Origin: JBFMCC01 sp037445635
GTDB taxonomy: Bacteria > Chloroflexota > Anaerolineae > Anaerolineales > Villigracilaceae
Length of the DNA stretch: 64,000 nt
Direction of reading: 5' to 3'
NCBI GenBank assembly: GCA_037445635.1
Contig: JBBIKC010000007.1
Location: 27,634 to 91,633 of the forward strand
This document shows, piece after piece, positions 27,074 to 36,868 of the stretch. The first letter of the stretch is position 1, and the number at the start of each line of letters is the position of its first letter. The position numbers were made by a program, and so were the translations under genes. The notes beneath the pieces are model-generated. The model was not told the DNA's origin, made no database searches, and saw only the letters and a program-made list of their open reading frames with translations.

Positions 27074-27673
27074 TGGGAGCGCACCGTCCCAGCCAGTGAA
27101 GATTGTCCGCGTTTTTACGCCAACACTCACATCGTTTTCGAGCGAAGGATGCAGCGCACCCAGCGGCCGTGTTCGATTGAAACCATACCGCCGCGATCCC
27201 AATAGAAGTAAGTGTCCGCAGGGCGGCCCCTCTCAAATATTGCAGATACATGGATCGCCCTTCGATCGGTCGCAGCAAATATAGAAACGATGGCATCCGT
27301 GGCGTTGCAGAATCTGATCTTGTGTACCCGCATGCAGAACCCGAAACCATTCAAGTGCCGTCATTTTTTACGGGAGGACGTCCCCGCGGCTATCACAAAT
27401 TTCAGTAAATCACAGGTTTCGCTTTGAGTCGGACGGCTTGCCGTCCAACATGGCAGGAGCAAGTTCCTGCATTCCAAAATCGCGATTATAGGCGATGGCG
27501 GCAGGGATATTAATCCGCGTCTCATGTAATTGCGGAGAGCGGTTGATCCCACCGCGGTGCCGGATTGTGAACCGCCATCCGACTTGCAAAATTGTAATTT
27601 GAAAGAGGACTTTTGGTAAATTCCCTCAACATTCGCAGCCTATTAAGATGGGGGCATGAAAAGGAGCATTCTC
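27074..27673. other. 600-bp intergenic region with repeat remnants
   Basis: No convincing gene. A 75-codon minus-strand frame (27127-27354) has no ribosome-binding site or recognisable family. The region contains the double hairpin at 27431-27470 and must hold the promoter of the beta-helix protein. Confidence 0.45.
27431..27470. repeat. Double hairpin (REP-like element)
   Basis: Two adjacent hairpins: GGACGGC-TT-GCCGTCC (27431-27446) and GCAGGA-N6-TCCTGC (27453-27470). This paired palindrome style is typical of interspersed intergenic repeats. Confidence 0.55.
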
Positions 27674-30103
27674 GTGAAAAGACAACCGAAAACAGCGACC
27701 CTGTTCATCGTCTCGATCCTTCTCGCCATCCTGACAGGATCGTACCTGACGAACGCGGCCTCCGCCCTGACCGAGGACATTGTCCTGCTGCCGGTCTCGT
27801 ATTCCGTACAATCCGGAAAGTCGAGCGGGAAACCCGTCGCTGTTTTGGGCACTCTGGATCTTTCGAACAAGGAAGACCGCCCCAATAAATACGTCGCTTT
27901 CGAGACCCCCAAGGAAACGTTCAAAGGGACGTTCATCTTTGCGCTGCCGAAAAATGTGGCCAGTCTATCTGGATTCGATATGGAACTCCAGGTCAATTTC
28001 TGGGGACCCAAATATTCCAGCCAAAAATGGTACTGGTATGTGTACAATTGGAAAAAGGATACCTGGGTCAGGATCGGCTCGAACAGGGATACAAAACCCA
28101 ACGTTTGGGTGATGCAAAAATTCAAGATCGAGAATCCCAGCCGGTATGTGAACAAAGCCGGCGAGATCCGCGTCATGCTGCGCTCCGACAATGCCAGCGG
28201 TGATGCGAAGCTCGACTATATCGCCATCCTCTTGGCACAGCACGCCCCCAAGAGTTCCCCGTCCGCGGCCGCCACATCGACTCCAACGGTCACCCTGCCG
28301 CCTGCGACATTCACCCCGTCGCCGGTCTCCGAGACCGCGATCCCTCAGTCAACTTCTACGCCGACCAATAGCCCTGCGCCGGTCGAGACGCTCGTTCCCT
28401 CCAGCACTCCGGATACCAATCCGCCGGGTTCGGGTCCCAACGCTGACGCAAACGCGACTGCGACTCCATCTGCAACTGTTACGCCGACCAATTCGCCCAT
28501 CCCGCCGCGTACCACACATACGCCTTCGCCCACTTCTACGCGGCTTCCATCGAAGACCCCAACCCCTTCGATAACATTGACTCCCTCTGTCACGGCCACG
28601 CACACGGCGACGCTCACGCGCACACCTTCCCCTACGGCATCGCTCACCCCCGAAACGCCCATTGGACAGGCCGTGACGGACACGCCCGCAGGCACTGCGA
28701 CTCGCACGCCGACGAAAACGCCGACCTCCTCCCGCACACCCACCTCGACCCGCACACCATCCATGACGCCGTCCATGTCACCTACCCCTTCCCATACCCA
28801 GACACCGAATCTGACGGCGAGTCCCACCCCCATTGCAGGCGCACAGGTTTTCTACGTATCTATGGCGGGTAACAATACCGACGGGAAGTCCTGGGCGACG
28901 GCGTGGCGCGGGTTCGGCCAGATCAATTGGAATGCAATTCAGCCAGGGGCTGTGATCTATGTCTCTGGAGGGGCAGCCAGCGCAACATATAGCGGAGGCA
29001 TCAAGATTTCCAAAAGCGGAACCGCAAATGGATATATTACGATTGACATCGGCGCGAATTCGCCTTCTCCGTCGGGACACAGCGGAACGGTCATCATCGA
29101 GGGCGGGAGTCAGTGCTTCCGAATCACTGGCAGTTATATCAGGCTGAGGAATATCACCTGTCAGCACGCCACCGACGACGGTATCCGCATCGAGGGCACG
29201 GGCACGGTATTGGAGAACAATACGATCCGAGAGACTTACGGAGAAGGAATTCATGTTCACTACTGCAAGGGTTGTGTGGTAAGGGGAAACAGGGTTACCA
29301 CATTCCCCAATGACGGCGCTGGAGAGAACAGGCCGTATCAGACGGATGGGATTGTCGTTTATGAGTCGTCGGATACGCTGATCGAGTTCAACTGGATCAG
29401 GCTGACGAATCAATACGGTCCCGCGCACATTGACGGGATTCAAGCCAGCACCAAACTCGGAACGAGTTACAAGAACATCACCATCCGCTACAACTATGTG
29501 GAGAATACGAAGGCTGCTACGAGTAACTCGCAGGGCATTTATTTGACGCAGATGCAGGGCAGGGTGGAGATTGTAGGGAACGTCGTCAATCATCCGAGCG
29601 GCAATCAGACCGTGGTCAGTTATCTGTCCAACAACGCGCCTGTGGATGTCTTCGTCGTCGGCAACACCATCAAGTGCGCTGGGTATCGCTGTCTGCTGGT
29701 TGGCGACGATCGGCCCGTCATCAAGAACAACATCATCTGGCACACGGGTGTTGGTCAATTGGTGGATTTGAGGAATGTAAATTGCGGCTCTGCCGACATT
29801 GACAATAATCTGTACTACGCGCCCAATACGTCTTATCCGTTTGCTGGGTGCGGGCGGTCGTGGTCGGATTGGCGCGGCTATGGTCTGGATGCCAGCGGCA
29901 TCTTCGGCCAAAACCCAAACCTTGACAGTTGTTATCGTCCTGCGGCGAACAGCCCGTCGGTCGGGAAGGGCGGGGTTCTCGGCACAGACTACAGCAGCGG
30001 GCTTTCGATGTCCCTGTGCGGTCCAAATGGAGCCAACGCGTTTCTCCCTGTGGTGTTGCAGAGCAGAGGCGGCGATTGGGATATTGGAGCGTATGAACGT
30101 TAA
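27674..30103 (+). CDS. Secreted protein with Thr/Pro-rich linker and right-handed beta-helix domain
   Basis: About 809 residues. A signal peptide is followed by an N-terminal beta-rich domain (to about residue 190) with aromatic sequence (SSQKWYWYVYNWKKD), then a long Thr/Pro/Ser linker (about 195-390) that is probably glycosylated, then a pectate-lyase-like parallel beta-helix starting at FYVSMAGNNTDGKSW. Such helices bind or cleave acidic polysaccharides or act as surface adhesins. I prefer the GTG at 27674, which has AAGGAG at good spacing, over the ATG at 27656. It is close to the end of the exopolysaccharide locus on the opposite strand, and its beta-helix N-cap is shared with the lipoprotein at 39941-41266. 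Enzymatic activity cannot be claimed. Confidence 0.82.
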   Translation: MKRQPKTATLFIVSILLAILTGSYLTNAASALTEDIVLLPVSYSVQSGKSSGKPVAVLGTLDLSNKEDRPNKYVAFETPKETFKGTFIFALPKNVASLSGFDMELQVNFWGPKYSSQKWYWYVYNWKKDTWVRIGSNRDTKPNVWVMQKFKIENPSRYVNKAGEIRVMLRSDNASGDAKLDYIAILLAQHAPKSSPSAAATSTPTVTLPPATFTPSPVSETAIPQSTSTPTNSPAPVETLVPSSTPDTNPPGSGPNADANATATPSATVTPTNSPIPPRTTHTPSPTSTRLPSKTPTPSITLTPSVTATHTATLTRTPSPTASLTPETPIGQAVTDTPAGTATRTPTKTPTSSRTPTSTRTPSMTPSMSPTPSHTQTPNLTASPTPIAGAQVFYVSMAGNNTDGKSWATAWRGFGQINWNAIQPGAVIYVSGGAASATYSGGIKISKSGTANGYITIDIGANSPSPSGHSGTVIIEGGSQCFRITGSYIRLRNITCQHATDDGIRIEGTGTVLENNTIRETYGEGIHVHYCKGCVVRGNRVTTFPNDGAGENRPYQTDGIVVYESSDTLIEFNWIRLTNQYGPAHIDGIQASTKLGTSYKNITIRYNYVENTKAATSNSQGIYLTQMQGRVEIVGNVVNHPSGNQTVVSYLSNNAPVDVFVVGNTIKCAGYRCLLVGDDRPVIKNNIIWHTGVGQLVDLRNVNCGSADIDNNLYYAPNTSYPFAGCGRSWSDWRGYGLDASGIFGQNPNLDSCYRPAANSPSVGKGGVLGTDYSSGLSMSLCGPNGANAFLPVVLQSRGGDWDIGAYER

Positions 30104-30298
30104 GTTTCCGGCCTAGCAAGCCCCACAGGCATATAACGCCGGGTCGGGATGAAGATTCAACCGCCGAGCACGCAGCGTTCCGCCGTCCTTTCGGAAAACA
30201 GCGAAGAGAAAATCCAAAGGAAACTCAGCAATCTCGGCGGCCTGTGCGGTAAATGCCCCGGCGAACGATGCTTATCCTGAATTCACGCGAGGGAATTT

Positions 30299-31483
30299 CT
30301 AAATGCTGATATCAATGCTGTCACCCAGCAAAGCAGCCCGCGCCATCCCGGAGGTGGAAACGGATTCTTTGCCCGAGTCAGAACGGCTCTTCCACCAGGA
30401 CGCCACCTGACCCGGCAATGCGTGCCAGTATCCTCCACCCGCTTTTGTCTCCTCCAAAAAAGTCTCATAGGCCTGCCTGGCAATGCCTGTGCCCGAGTAA
30501 TCGGGATGAACCAGCATCAATGCCATGCCATGATATTTTTTTATAAAGGAAATCTTATCCGTCCAAATTTGGTGAGACGTTTTACCCAGAACATTGAACA
30601 GTGTGGAGTCCTGCGGCAACGTGTACGGAAGTTCAAGAAACTGCCCAATCGTGAACGGCCATATACTCATCACGCCGCCCGGCATTGGTTCGAAAGGATC
30701 GGTATCGAAGAATGACAGGTCGTATTGGATATCCAATTGTTGCATCCAGTGAGGATTTCGGTGCGTATACGGTGCGCGAAATCCCTCAGCCTGAAATTCC
30801 CGTACATAGCGGTTGATCGCCGCGGCCTGTTTCGTAAAAGCAGGGTAAGAACTGAACAACTTACTGTCGTGTTTCAATCCATGCACGCCTATCTCAAAGC
30901 CGCGCCGTCTCAGGTCGGACATCAAGCCAAGATCCAGTTGATATCTCTCAGGAACAAAGTTGAAAGAGGATCGAAATCCCAGTGACTCTTCCAGATCTGC
31001 CAGGACCGGGATGGCACGCTGGCCATCCGCAGTTTCAACGTCGTGGGTCAGCACAAAGGCAAACTGCTTTCCGTCCGGCCAAAAATACCTGAAATCCACT
31101 TCGGCTTTACCGACAATCAACAATGCCTGGCGCAGGATTTCCCACTGGAACCGTGCATAGCGCGGTTCGATCGGCCACTCCAGGATGGATGCCCTGCGAG
31201 CCGTATCGCTGTGGATACGACGCATCAAGTGGGTTACTTTTTGCGAAAGAAATGGTTTGAGGGCATAATATACGCGCCGAGCCAATCCAAACCGATATCG
31301 CTTCGGGCCAAACTGTCCCTCGCCAAGAGTCCATTCCAATATGGCATCAAGGTCCAGATTTGCCTCGCCGGCCATTAAGAGCGGCACAGCACGGACAACC
31401 GCCTCCTGCCAGACCTCATCCGCGAAGTCGGGCTGACAGAGCCAGAAGTTCCGCGGGTGATTGGAGAGCCAAAGATTCGACAT
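30299..31483 (-). CDS. Polysaccharide deacetylase-like protein (NodB fold)
   Basis: A 394-residue protein whose middle region shows the NodB homology pattern: FVLTHDVE (metal-binding Asp), EIGVHGLKHD (His-x-His-like motif) and GFRAPYTHRN. The N-terminal 140 residues are family-specific. Members of this branch occur in capsule and exopolysaccharide loci, where they remove acetyl groups from amino sugars or act on related substrates. No signal peptide is seen, so it may act in the cytoplasm. It is the last gene of a five-gene run starting with the ATP-grasp protein. Confidence 0.82.
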   Translation of the reverse strand: MSNLWLSNHPRNFWLCQPDFADEVWQEAVVRAVPLLMAGEANLDLDAILEWTLGEGQFGPKRYRFGLARRVYYALKPFLSQKVTHLMRRIHSDTARRASILEWPIEPRYARFQWEILRQALLIVGKAEVDFRYFWPDGKQFAFVLTHDVETADGQRAIPVLADLEESLGFRSSFNFVPERYQLDLGLMSDLRRRGFEIGVHGLKHDSKLFSSYPAFTKQAAAINRYVREFQAEGFRAPYTHRNPHWMQQLDIQYDLSFFDTDPFEPMPGGVMSIWPFTIGQFLELPYTLPQDSTLFNVLGKTSHQIWTDKISFIKKYHGMALMLVHPDYSGTGIARQAYETFLEETKAGGGYWHALPGQVASWWKSRSDSGKESVSTSGMARAALLGDSIDISI

Positions 31484-31495
31484 TCAACACCTGTA

Positions 31496-32398
31496 CTAAA
31501 TTCTGAAGTCAGCTATACCGTCTTCGATGGGATAGGCACGTTCGCATGAGCGGCACAAATACGCATTCGAGGAACGCGTGACAGGACTATAGCACGATGG
31601 GCATGCCAATAAGTCGTCCACGCTTTTGCCTTCTTCCAAGGCATCTCCCCCGCTTGTCCAGGTCTTACAAATAATCCATGGCGCTATTTTAACGACGCCG
31701 AAAAAGGGAGCAAAAGCGCGGCCTGCAACCTTCCATCCCTCGAAGTCACCAATCTTTCCCGGGACTTTATCCAGCACGCCCACACCGAGATACTTCATCT
31801 GCGAGAAACCGCTTTGGAGTAATACCCGATGAACATACGTGGGGTGGTGTTGGATCAATGTCTTGCCGGAAAGCATCGGCTCCAAAGAAAAGGGGGTCTC
31901 CTTGCCCAAATGCATAAGTTTGCACACCAACTGCCGGGCGCTTAGCTTATTGCTGTAATTAAAGATAAAACAGCCGCCCTTTCCGAGGATTCGATTTACC
32001 CCATCTGATACAAGCTGGGAATTCGGCAGGTGATGAAACACGCGCATCATCAGGGCGCAGTCAAAACTCGAACCGCGAAAAGGCAGATGATTCGCGTCAG
32101 CGGCAATATAGGTTGCTCTCTCCCCAAAAGACTCCCGCCCCTGTCGAAGAAGCGTCATTGATCCGTCCAGCATCACCACCTGTTCGAATCGATCCAGATA
32201 GCAGTCCGCCAGACGACCGAAACCGCAACCGATGTCAATGATGCGGCGGCCGGAAGCAGGCAACAGATCGCGGATAATGGAATGTTCCAGTTCATCCAAC
32301 CTGACCCTGGATTTTTCCACCCAAAAGTCCTTGTATTCGATACCTTCGTACAGTTGGCTGGGTTTCGTATTCGGTTCAAAACGCGCAGGCAATCCCAA
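31496..32398 (-). CDS. SAM-dependent methyltransferase with C-terminal zinc ribbon
   Basis: About 300 residues. The SAM-binding core has IIDIGCGFGRLADCYL and the MMRVFHHLPN motif. The C-terminus carries two Cys pairs (LLACPSCYSP and YLCRSCERAYP) of a Trm112/YcaR-like zinc ribbon. I favour a TTG start at 32396-32398, which sits 6 nt after GGAGG; the in-frame ATG at 32416 lies upstream of that ribosome-binding site. Such fused methyltransferases are frequent in surface-polymer loci. The methylated group (sugar hydroxyl, amine or carboxylate) is unknown. Confidence 0.8.
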   Translation of the reverse strand: MGLPARFEPNTKPSQLYEGIEYKDFWVEKSRVRLDELEHSIIRDLLPASGRRIIDIGCGFGRLADCYLDRFEQVVMLDGSMTLLRQGRESFGERATYIAADANHLPFRGSSFDCALMMRVFHHLPNSQLVSDGVNRILGKGGCFIFNYSNKLSARQLVCKLMHLGKETPFSLEPMLSGKTLIQHHPTYVHRVLLQSGFSQMKYLGVGVLDKVPGKIGDFEGWKVAGRAFAPFFGVVKIAPWIICKTWTSGGDALEEGKSVDDLLACPSCYSPVTRSSNAYLCRSCERAYPIEDGIADFRI

Positions 32399-32477
32399 GG
32401 TACACCTCCAAATCATGCAATCAGAGCGTCAAGGATGACAATAGTATTTCAACCGCTAATAACAGATTGAATTGCCA

Positions 32478-33488
32478 CTATCCAAAATGCCTATAAAGCA
32501 ATTCGCCCAGGATGCGGCAAACCTGGGGCGGAGACATTTGAATTACCCTGCTTAACACATTTCCCAACCTGCCGTTGCTTACCTTCTTTTCGTGAGGAGC
32601 GAGATATGTATATGGGAGGCGAAATTCACGCGCGCCCCACCGGCTCTTGAATGTCCGCAAGCCCGTGTTTGCCAGATCGGTTTTGCCAAAATCCATAACC
32701 TCGAAACCGTTTTCGCAACCCCATTGAATTGCGCTCCACATGATCAGGTTGTTGGGGCGGGCCTGCAGGTCGTCAGGAAGAGACGCGCCATACTTGTATG
32801 TTAACGTTTTTTGCCAGTGCAGAAACACGGCGCCTGCAACGCATCGCTGCTCGATATAGGCCAGGAGGAGAAAGCCCAATCTCTGTTCGAACAGCCTGCC
32901 CAGCCCCCTGAAAAACTTCCACGGCTGGACGGGAACACCCTGGCGGCGCCGGGTTAGAAGATGCATGTTGTAGAATTCTTTCAGATGTTCCTGCGAATCG
33001 CCGCGGACAATCTGGACGCCTTTCTGACGGGCGATTTTTATATTCCGGCGATGCATCTCATGCAGGCGGGCGAAAACGCTCTCATGGTCCGGCTCCAGAC
33101 CCAAGACATGAAAGACGCAATCAGAATCGGTAACGAGAGCCGGATGCTGCGGATAATCGCCGCGTAGTTCCACGCTGTGAACGTTTTCGGCCTTTGCCAG
33201 CGAGAGCACTTCCCCGGCAAGTTGCGCGCGCTCCTCGTCATTTTCATACAACGGAGAGCAAAAATCCGAAAACGGCAAGGATACCCATCTTCGGCCCGTC
33301 AGGGGGCTGTTTATTTCCATAACCGGAATGCCCGCAGTGTACCGACCCTCCTCGCCGCGAATTCCGACGATAAAGGGGCGATACCCATAAGAATCGGCTA
33401 TGAGCTGAATCCACGCTGGATGATGGAAAATCATAGAATCGGCTTTGCGACTCAAAAATTCCATCCATGTCTGGTCGGGCGGATTCAT
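32478..33488 (-). CDS. FemAB-like acyltransferase (GNAT fold)
   Basis: About 336 residues with FemAB/GNAT features: MIFHHPAWIQLI near the start, MHRRNIKIARQKGVQI in the middle and LIMWSAIQWGCENGFEVMDFGKTD near the end. FemAB enzymes transfer aminoacyl groups from tRNA to cell-wall precursors; relatives in exopolysaccharide clusters are thought to acylate the glycan. The ATG at 33486-33488 has AAGGA in front; the frame also opens with a TTG at 33515. It is preceded closely by a methyltransferase gene and followed by another, so its product probably works on the same molecule. Confidence 0.8.
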   Translation of the reverse strand: MNPPDQTWMEFLSRKADSMIFHHPAWIQLIADSYGYRPFIVGIRGEEGRYTAGIPVMEINSPLTGRRWVSLPFSDFCSPLYENDEERAQLAGEVLSLAKAENVHSVELRGDYPQHPALVTDSDCVFHVLGLEPDHESVFARLHEMHRRNIKIARQKGVQIVRGDSQEHLKEFYNMHLLTRRRQGVPVQPWKFFRGLGRLFEQRLGFLLLAYIEQRCVAGAVFLHWQKTLTYKYGASLPDDLQARPNNLIMWSAIQWGCENGFEVMDFGKTDLANTGLRTFKSRWGAREFRLPYTYLAPHEKKVSNGRLGNVLSRVIQMSPPQVCRILGELLYRHFG

Positions 33489-33517
33489 TCCAAGTTCCTT
33501 CCCTGCATGTCTCAACG

Positions 33518-34309
33518 CTAAAGAACGACTTTGCGGGGCCCGCCTGAAGGTTTTTTACCGTCGGTCTTTTGGAAAACCAGGACCGGTTCGGAAGCCCAGC
33601 GGGGCGACCCGAACGTGTAGAGAAGCCGCATTGCGTTACGGAACAGCATCGCTTTCAAAGGGGACTTGGCTTTCATAGTGCGGTAGAAAGAACTGCTTTC
33701 GGGTAATGGCAGGTAAACGGCAAGCGGGGCAAATCCAAACGAACTGACAAACTTGACCAGCGTCCTGTACGTGAAATACCTGACGTGCGCATAGAACTCG
33801 TAGCGGGAATGCTCTTTCAGCGGGTCGTGAAAACTTTCTCCTTTCAACAGGTACTTGGGAAGATGGACCAGACCGGCGTAATTCGGCGTCGAGATATAGA
33901 GAAAGCCGTTATCGGAGAGAATGCGACGGATTTCCTTTAAGTGATTGTCCAGAAAGATCACATGTTCAATCGTTGCAAGCGATACGACTGCATCGAAGTA
34001 TCCGTCGGGAAAGGGGAACCTGGTATCTGCATCATCAATATCGAAGGAAACCACATCCATTCCCTGCTGTCTCAAAACCCGCAGGGCCGTCGGCGAGATG
34101 TCGTTACAGATTATTTTTCCAGGATACAAATCATGGATTCTTCGCGCGGCGCCTCCCACCCCGGCGGCAATATCCAGGATGCGCTTATGCTGTCTATCTC
34201 GAAATATCGCCGGGAAGACCCGGTGACGCTCATGAAAACTCGGGTAATCTTCGATCTTCTCTATACCCTGCAGGCGGGCCTCTTCCACAGGTTCGGCATC
34301 TTTTCTCAT
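33518..34309 (-). CDS. SAM-dependent methyltransferase (class I)
   Basis: A 263-residue methyltransferase with the SAM loop ILDIAAGVGGAARRI, the FPFPDGYFDAVVSLATIEHV segment and a C-terminal region typical of small-molecule or glycan methyltransferases. Its ATG overlaps the stop of the ATP-grasp gene (ATGA), indicating translational coupling. The substrate is unknown; the neighbours suggest a decorated sugar or aminoacyl-sugar intermediate. Confidence 0.85.
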   Translation of the reverse strand: MRKDAEPVEEARLQGIEKIEDYPSFHERHRVFPAIFRDRQHKRILDIAAGVGGAARRIHDLYPGKIICNDISPTALRVLRQQGMDVVSFDIDDADTRFPFPDGYFDAVVSLATIEHVIFLDNHLKEIRRILSDNGFLYISTPNYAGLVHLPKYLLKGESFHDPLKEHSRYEFYAHVRYFTYRTLVKFVSSFGFAPLAVYLPLPESSSFYRTMKAKSPLKAMLFRNAMRLLYTFGSPRWASEPVLVFQKTDGKKPSGGPRKVVL

Positions 34310-35493
34310 TGGCTACTCCATTCTTTTTGTGCGGAATTTTTACGCTCGAACAACTTTCTGGCGAAATCGCCATATCGCTTGAAAAACGGCTTCGGGTCCC
34401 GCACATCGAACACAGCGGACGTGTGCGGACTGAAATACGGCTGGATAAGTTTCAATAACGTCTCTTTCCTCTGAAGCAAGCGGGCAGGCATGTAGGTCAG
34501 GTCGCGTTCGACATCGATCCAATAGAGACCCTCCCGATACGCGGTCTGTTTCGGAATAACGCCTTCGACCAGGTGCCGATAATGAAGCCAGGGAAAATTC
34601 AGTCCACACCGCACCGCCAGCAATGTCGAAAGATTGTGCCGGCCATTGACTTCCATGAGCTTATAGACGCCGTCACGCGGATCGAACTTGAATTCTGTAC
34701 AGGAATAACCATAATATCTCATCGCCTGCAACATTTTACGGCCAGACTCCAGCACTTCGGGAATAACCTGGCTCCTCGCCACGCAGGGAGATCCCAATTC
34801 CGGCGGGGCGCTTCTGACCTTCCGGGCAGTAAATTCGAGGACCGGTTCGCCATCCCAGAAGTAGGAATTATAGTTAACGCCTAGAGAATCGTGCCCAGGG
34901 ATCAGTTCCTGTAACATAACGTCGAGGCCGGCGGCGGCGGCCTGCCTGTAAGCCGCGAGCATCTGATCTGTATTATAAACTTTTACTATCTTTTTCCTGA
35001 ACAACGCATAATAGCGGTGGCTTTCCACCGGCTTGACCAGGCACGGGTACTCCAGGTTTTTGCCAAATTCCGCAATATCCTCATCCGAATTCGGGATGAT
35101 TGTCTTCGGAGCGGGGATGCCTGCCTCGACCGCCAATTTATATGTGCGGCTCTTCTCGATCAGCCGCTGGATGATCTCCCATTCCGCACAGGCTACCCTG
35201 AAATATTCCTGCAATTGCACTTTATGCTTCGAGACGACCTTAAGCGACTCGTCCGAGACCGGAAATAGGGCGGCATCTGGAACGCGCGAGGCAAGGTCGA
35301 TCAGTCTCTCGATAAAGAGAGCCTCCTCCGCTTCCGGATGAGGAAAGTAAAACCGTTCGGAAACATACCTGGAAGCATATCCCATGTCGCCCCGGTCATA
35401 ATATACAGCAATGACAGGCACACCCATCATGCCCAGAGCGCGAATGACACCCAACCCCATGGTATGAGTTCCTATGACAACAGCTGGTTTCAT
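34306..35493 (-). CDS. ATP-grasp ligase (carboxylate-amine ligase family)
   Basis: A 395-residue protein with a Rossmann-like N-terminus (VVIGTHTMGLGVIRALG), a central ATP-grasp fold (YPCLVKPVESHRYYALF; MLQELIPGHD) and the metal-binding end motif YKLMEVNGRHNLS. ATP-grasp enzymes activate a carboxylate as acyl phosphate and join it to an amine or thiol. It heads a five-gene minus-strand unit. Together with the FemAB-like protein it suggests attachment of an amino acid or carboxylate to a glycan. The nearest relatives of this group are annotated only as carbamoyl-phosphate-synthase-like, so the substrate remains open. Confidence 0.85.
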   Translation of the reverse strand: MKPAVVIGTHTMGLGVIRALGMMGVPVIAVYYDRGDMGYASRYVSERFYFPHPEAEEALFIERLIDLASRVPDAALFPVSDESLKVVSKHKVQLQEYFRVACAEWEIIQRLIEKSRTYKLAVEAGIPAPKTIIPNSDEDIAEFGKNLEYPCLVKPVESHRYYALFRKKIVKVYNTDQMLAAYRQAAAAGLDVMLQELIPGHDSLGVNYNSYFWDGEPVLEFTARKVRSAPPELGSPCVARSQVIPEVLESGRKMLQAMRYYGYSCTEFKFDPRDGVYKLMEVNGRHNLSTLLAVRCGLNFPWLHYRHLVEGVIPKQTAYREGLYWIDVERDLTYMPARLLQRKETLLKLIQPYFSPHTSAVFDVRDPKPFFKRYGDFARKLFERKNSAQKEWSSQ

Positions 35494-35693
35494 GTGTATC
35501 GCTACCTCTAACCGTTTCGCAAGTTGATGCCTGAAGTATCAACTCCTGCAAAAACAAGAAAAGAATTAAGGTCGAAAATTTGCCTGCAGGAAGGCGTTTT
35601 GCTTACCTCGTTTGCCCGGCCTCGGACAAACCGCATCTTTTCGGTTTGCCCTTTTGGTTTCGGCTTATCGGAATTGGGGTTTGACACCTTTCC

Positions 35694-36854
35694 TCACAAT
35701 TGTTTTTGATAGAACGCCTTCACGACTTGTATCACATATTCAATCTGCTCCTCACTTAACTCAGGATAAATTGGCAGGGCCACGGTCTCCCGCGCAGCGC
35801 TCTCGGCATTCGGCATACTGCCAATCTGATAGCCCAATTCTGTAAAACAGGCTTGTAAATGCAAGGGCACCGGATAGTAGATTTCACTGCCAATCCCATG
35901 TGCTTTGAGATACGCCATCAATTCGTCCCGTTTTTGGGCACGCACTTGGTATAAATGGTAAATATGCCTTCCCCACTCCATATCTTTGGGCAGGATGATA
36001 GGCATGTTTGTTCTTCGCTGAGAATCTTCGTCCGCCAAGCCGGCCTCAATAAACAATCGTTTGTATAAGTCGGCATTACGCTGGCGGCCTGCTGTCCATG
36101 TCTCCAGATATTTGAATTTGGCGCTTAATATCGCAGCCTGGAGCGCATCCATGCGGAAATTACCGCCTACCGCCTGATTGTAATATTTAGGCCGATGTCC
36201 ATGGTTACGCAACAAAGCAACGCGATCGGCCAGCGCAGGATCATTGCTGACAACCATGCCGCTATCACCCGCCCCTCCCAGATTCTTGGATGGGAAGAAG
36301 GAGAAACAGCCTAAATGCCCAATTGAACCTGCGCGGCGAGCGCGATACTCTGCGCCAAGAGCCTGACAGGCATCTTCAATTACGTACAAATCGTGCCGCC
36401 TGGCGACCTCCATGATCGCATCCATATCAGCCGTTTGACCGGCCAAATGCACCGGCAAAATCGCACGCGTGCGCATCGTGACAGCATCATCCAGTTTGCG
36501 GACATCTATATTCAGGGTATCCAGGTCAATGTCGACAAAGACCGGGCGCGCGCCGAGGCGGACAATGGCTCCGGCTGTAGCAAAGAAGGAGTAGGGTGTG
36601 GTAATGACTTCGTCGCCCGGCTTAATGTCAATTGCCATCAAAGAAACAAGCAGGGCATCCGTGCCAGACGAAACACCAATCCCGAACTGGCACTGCGAGT
36701 AGGCCGCTACCTCCTTTTCCAACGCTTCTACTTCCGGCCCAAGGATAAAGTGCTGCGATTCCATGACGCGTTCGATCGCCGCCTGGACTTCCGTGCGGAT
36801 CGAAGCATATTGAGCCTTCAGATCCAAAATTGGGATAGTGATTTCTGCAGACAT
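35694..36854 (-). CDS. wbpE: UDP-3-keto-sugar aminotransferase (DegT/DnrJ/EryC1; WbpE-like)
   Basis: A 386-residue PLP-dependent aminotransferase. The N-terminal IPILDLKAQYASI, SSGTDALLVSLMA and FFPSKNLGG (PLP Lys) motifs match the WbpE/WlbC branch, which aminates the 3-keto intermediate made by the WbpB dehydrogenase. It follows wbpD and wbpB in the same direction, the usual gene set for UDP-2,3-diacetamido-2,3-dideoxy-glucuronic acid. A GGAGA ribosome-binding site precedes the ATG. The symbol is by pathway analogy. Confidence 0.85.
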   Translation of the reverse strand: MSAEITIPILDLKAQYASIRTEVQAAIERVMESQHFILGPEVEALEKEVAAYSQCQFGIGVSSGTDALLVSLMAIDIKPGDEVITTPYSFFATAGAIVRLGARPVFVDIDLDTLNIDVRKLDDAVTMRTRAILPVHLAGQTADMDAIMEVARRHDLYVIEDACQALGAEYRARRAGSIGHLGCFSFFPSKNLGGAGDSGMVVSNDPALADRVALLRNHGHRPKYYNQAVGGNFRMDALQAAILSAKFKYLETWTAGRQRNADLYKRLFIEAGLADEDSQRRTNMPIILPKDMEWGRHIYHLYQVRAQKRDELMAYLKAHGIGSEIYYPVPLHLQACFTELGYQIGSMPNAESAARETVALPIYPELSEEQIEYVIQVVKAFYQKQL

Positions 36855-36868
36855 GAGTATTCTCCAAG

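Noticed and set aside
27127..27354. 75-codon minus-strand frame upstream of the ABC importer
   Set aside because: No ribosome-binding site or recognisable sequence; could be a gene remnant, but that cannot be supported.
28260..28840. Repetitive ACG/CCG-rich stretch that might look like a CRISPR or satellite
   Set aside because: It is the in-frame Thr/Pro linker of the secreted protein; no constant repeat-spacer spacing.
28778..29911. 377-codon minus-strand open frame
   Set aside because: Antisense to the beta-helix domain, whose plus-strand translation has clear fold features.
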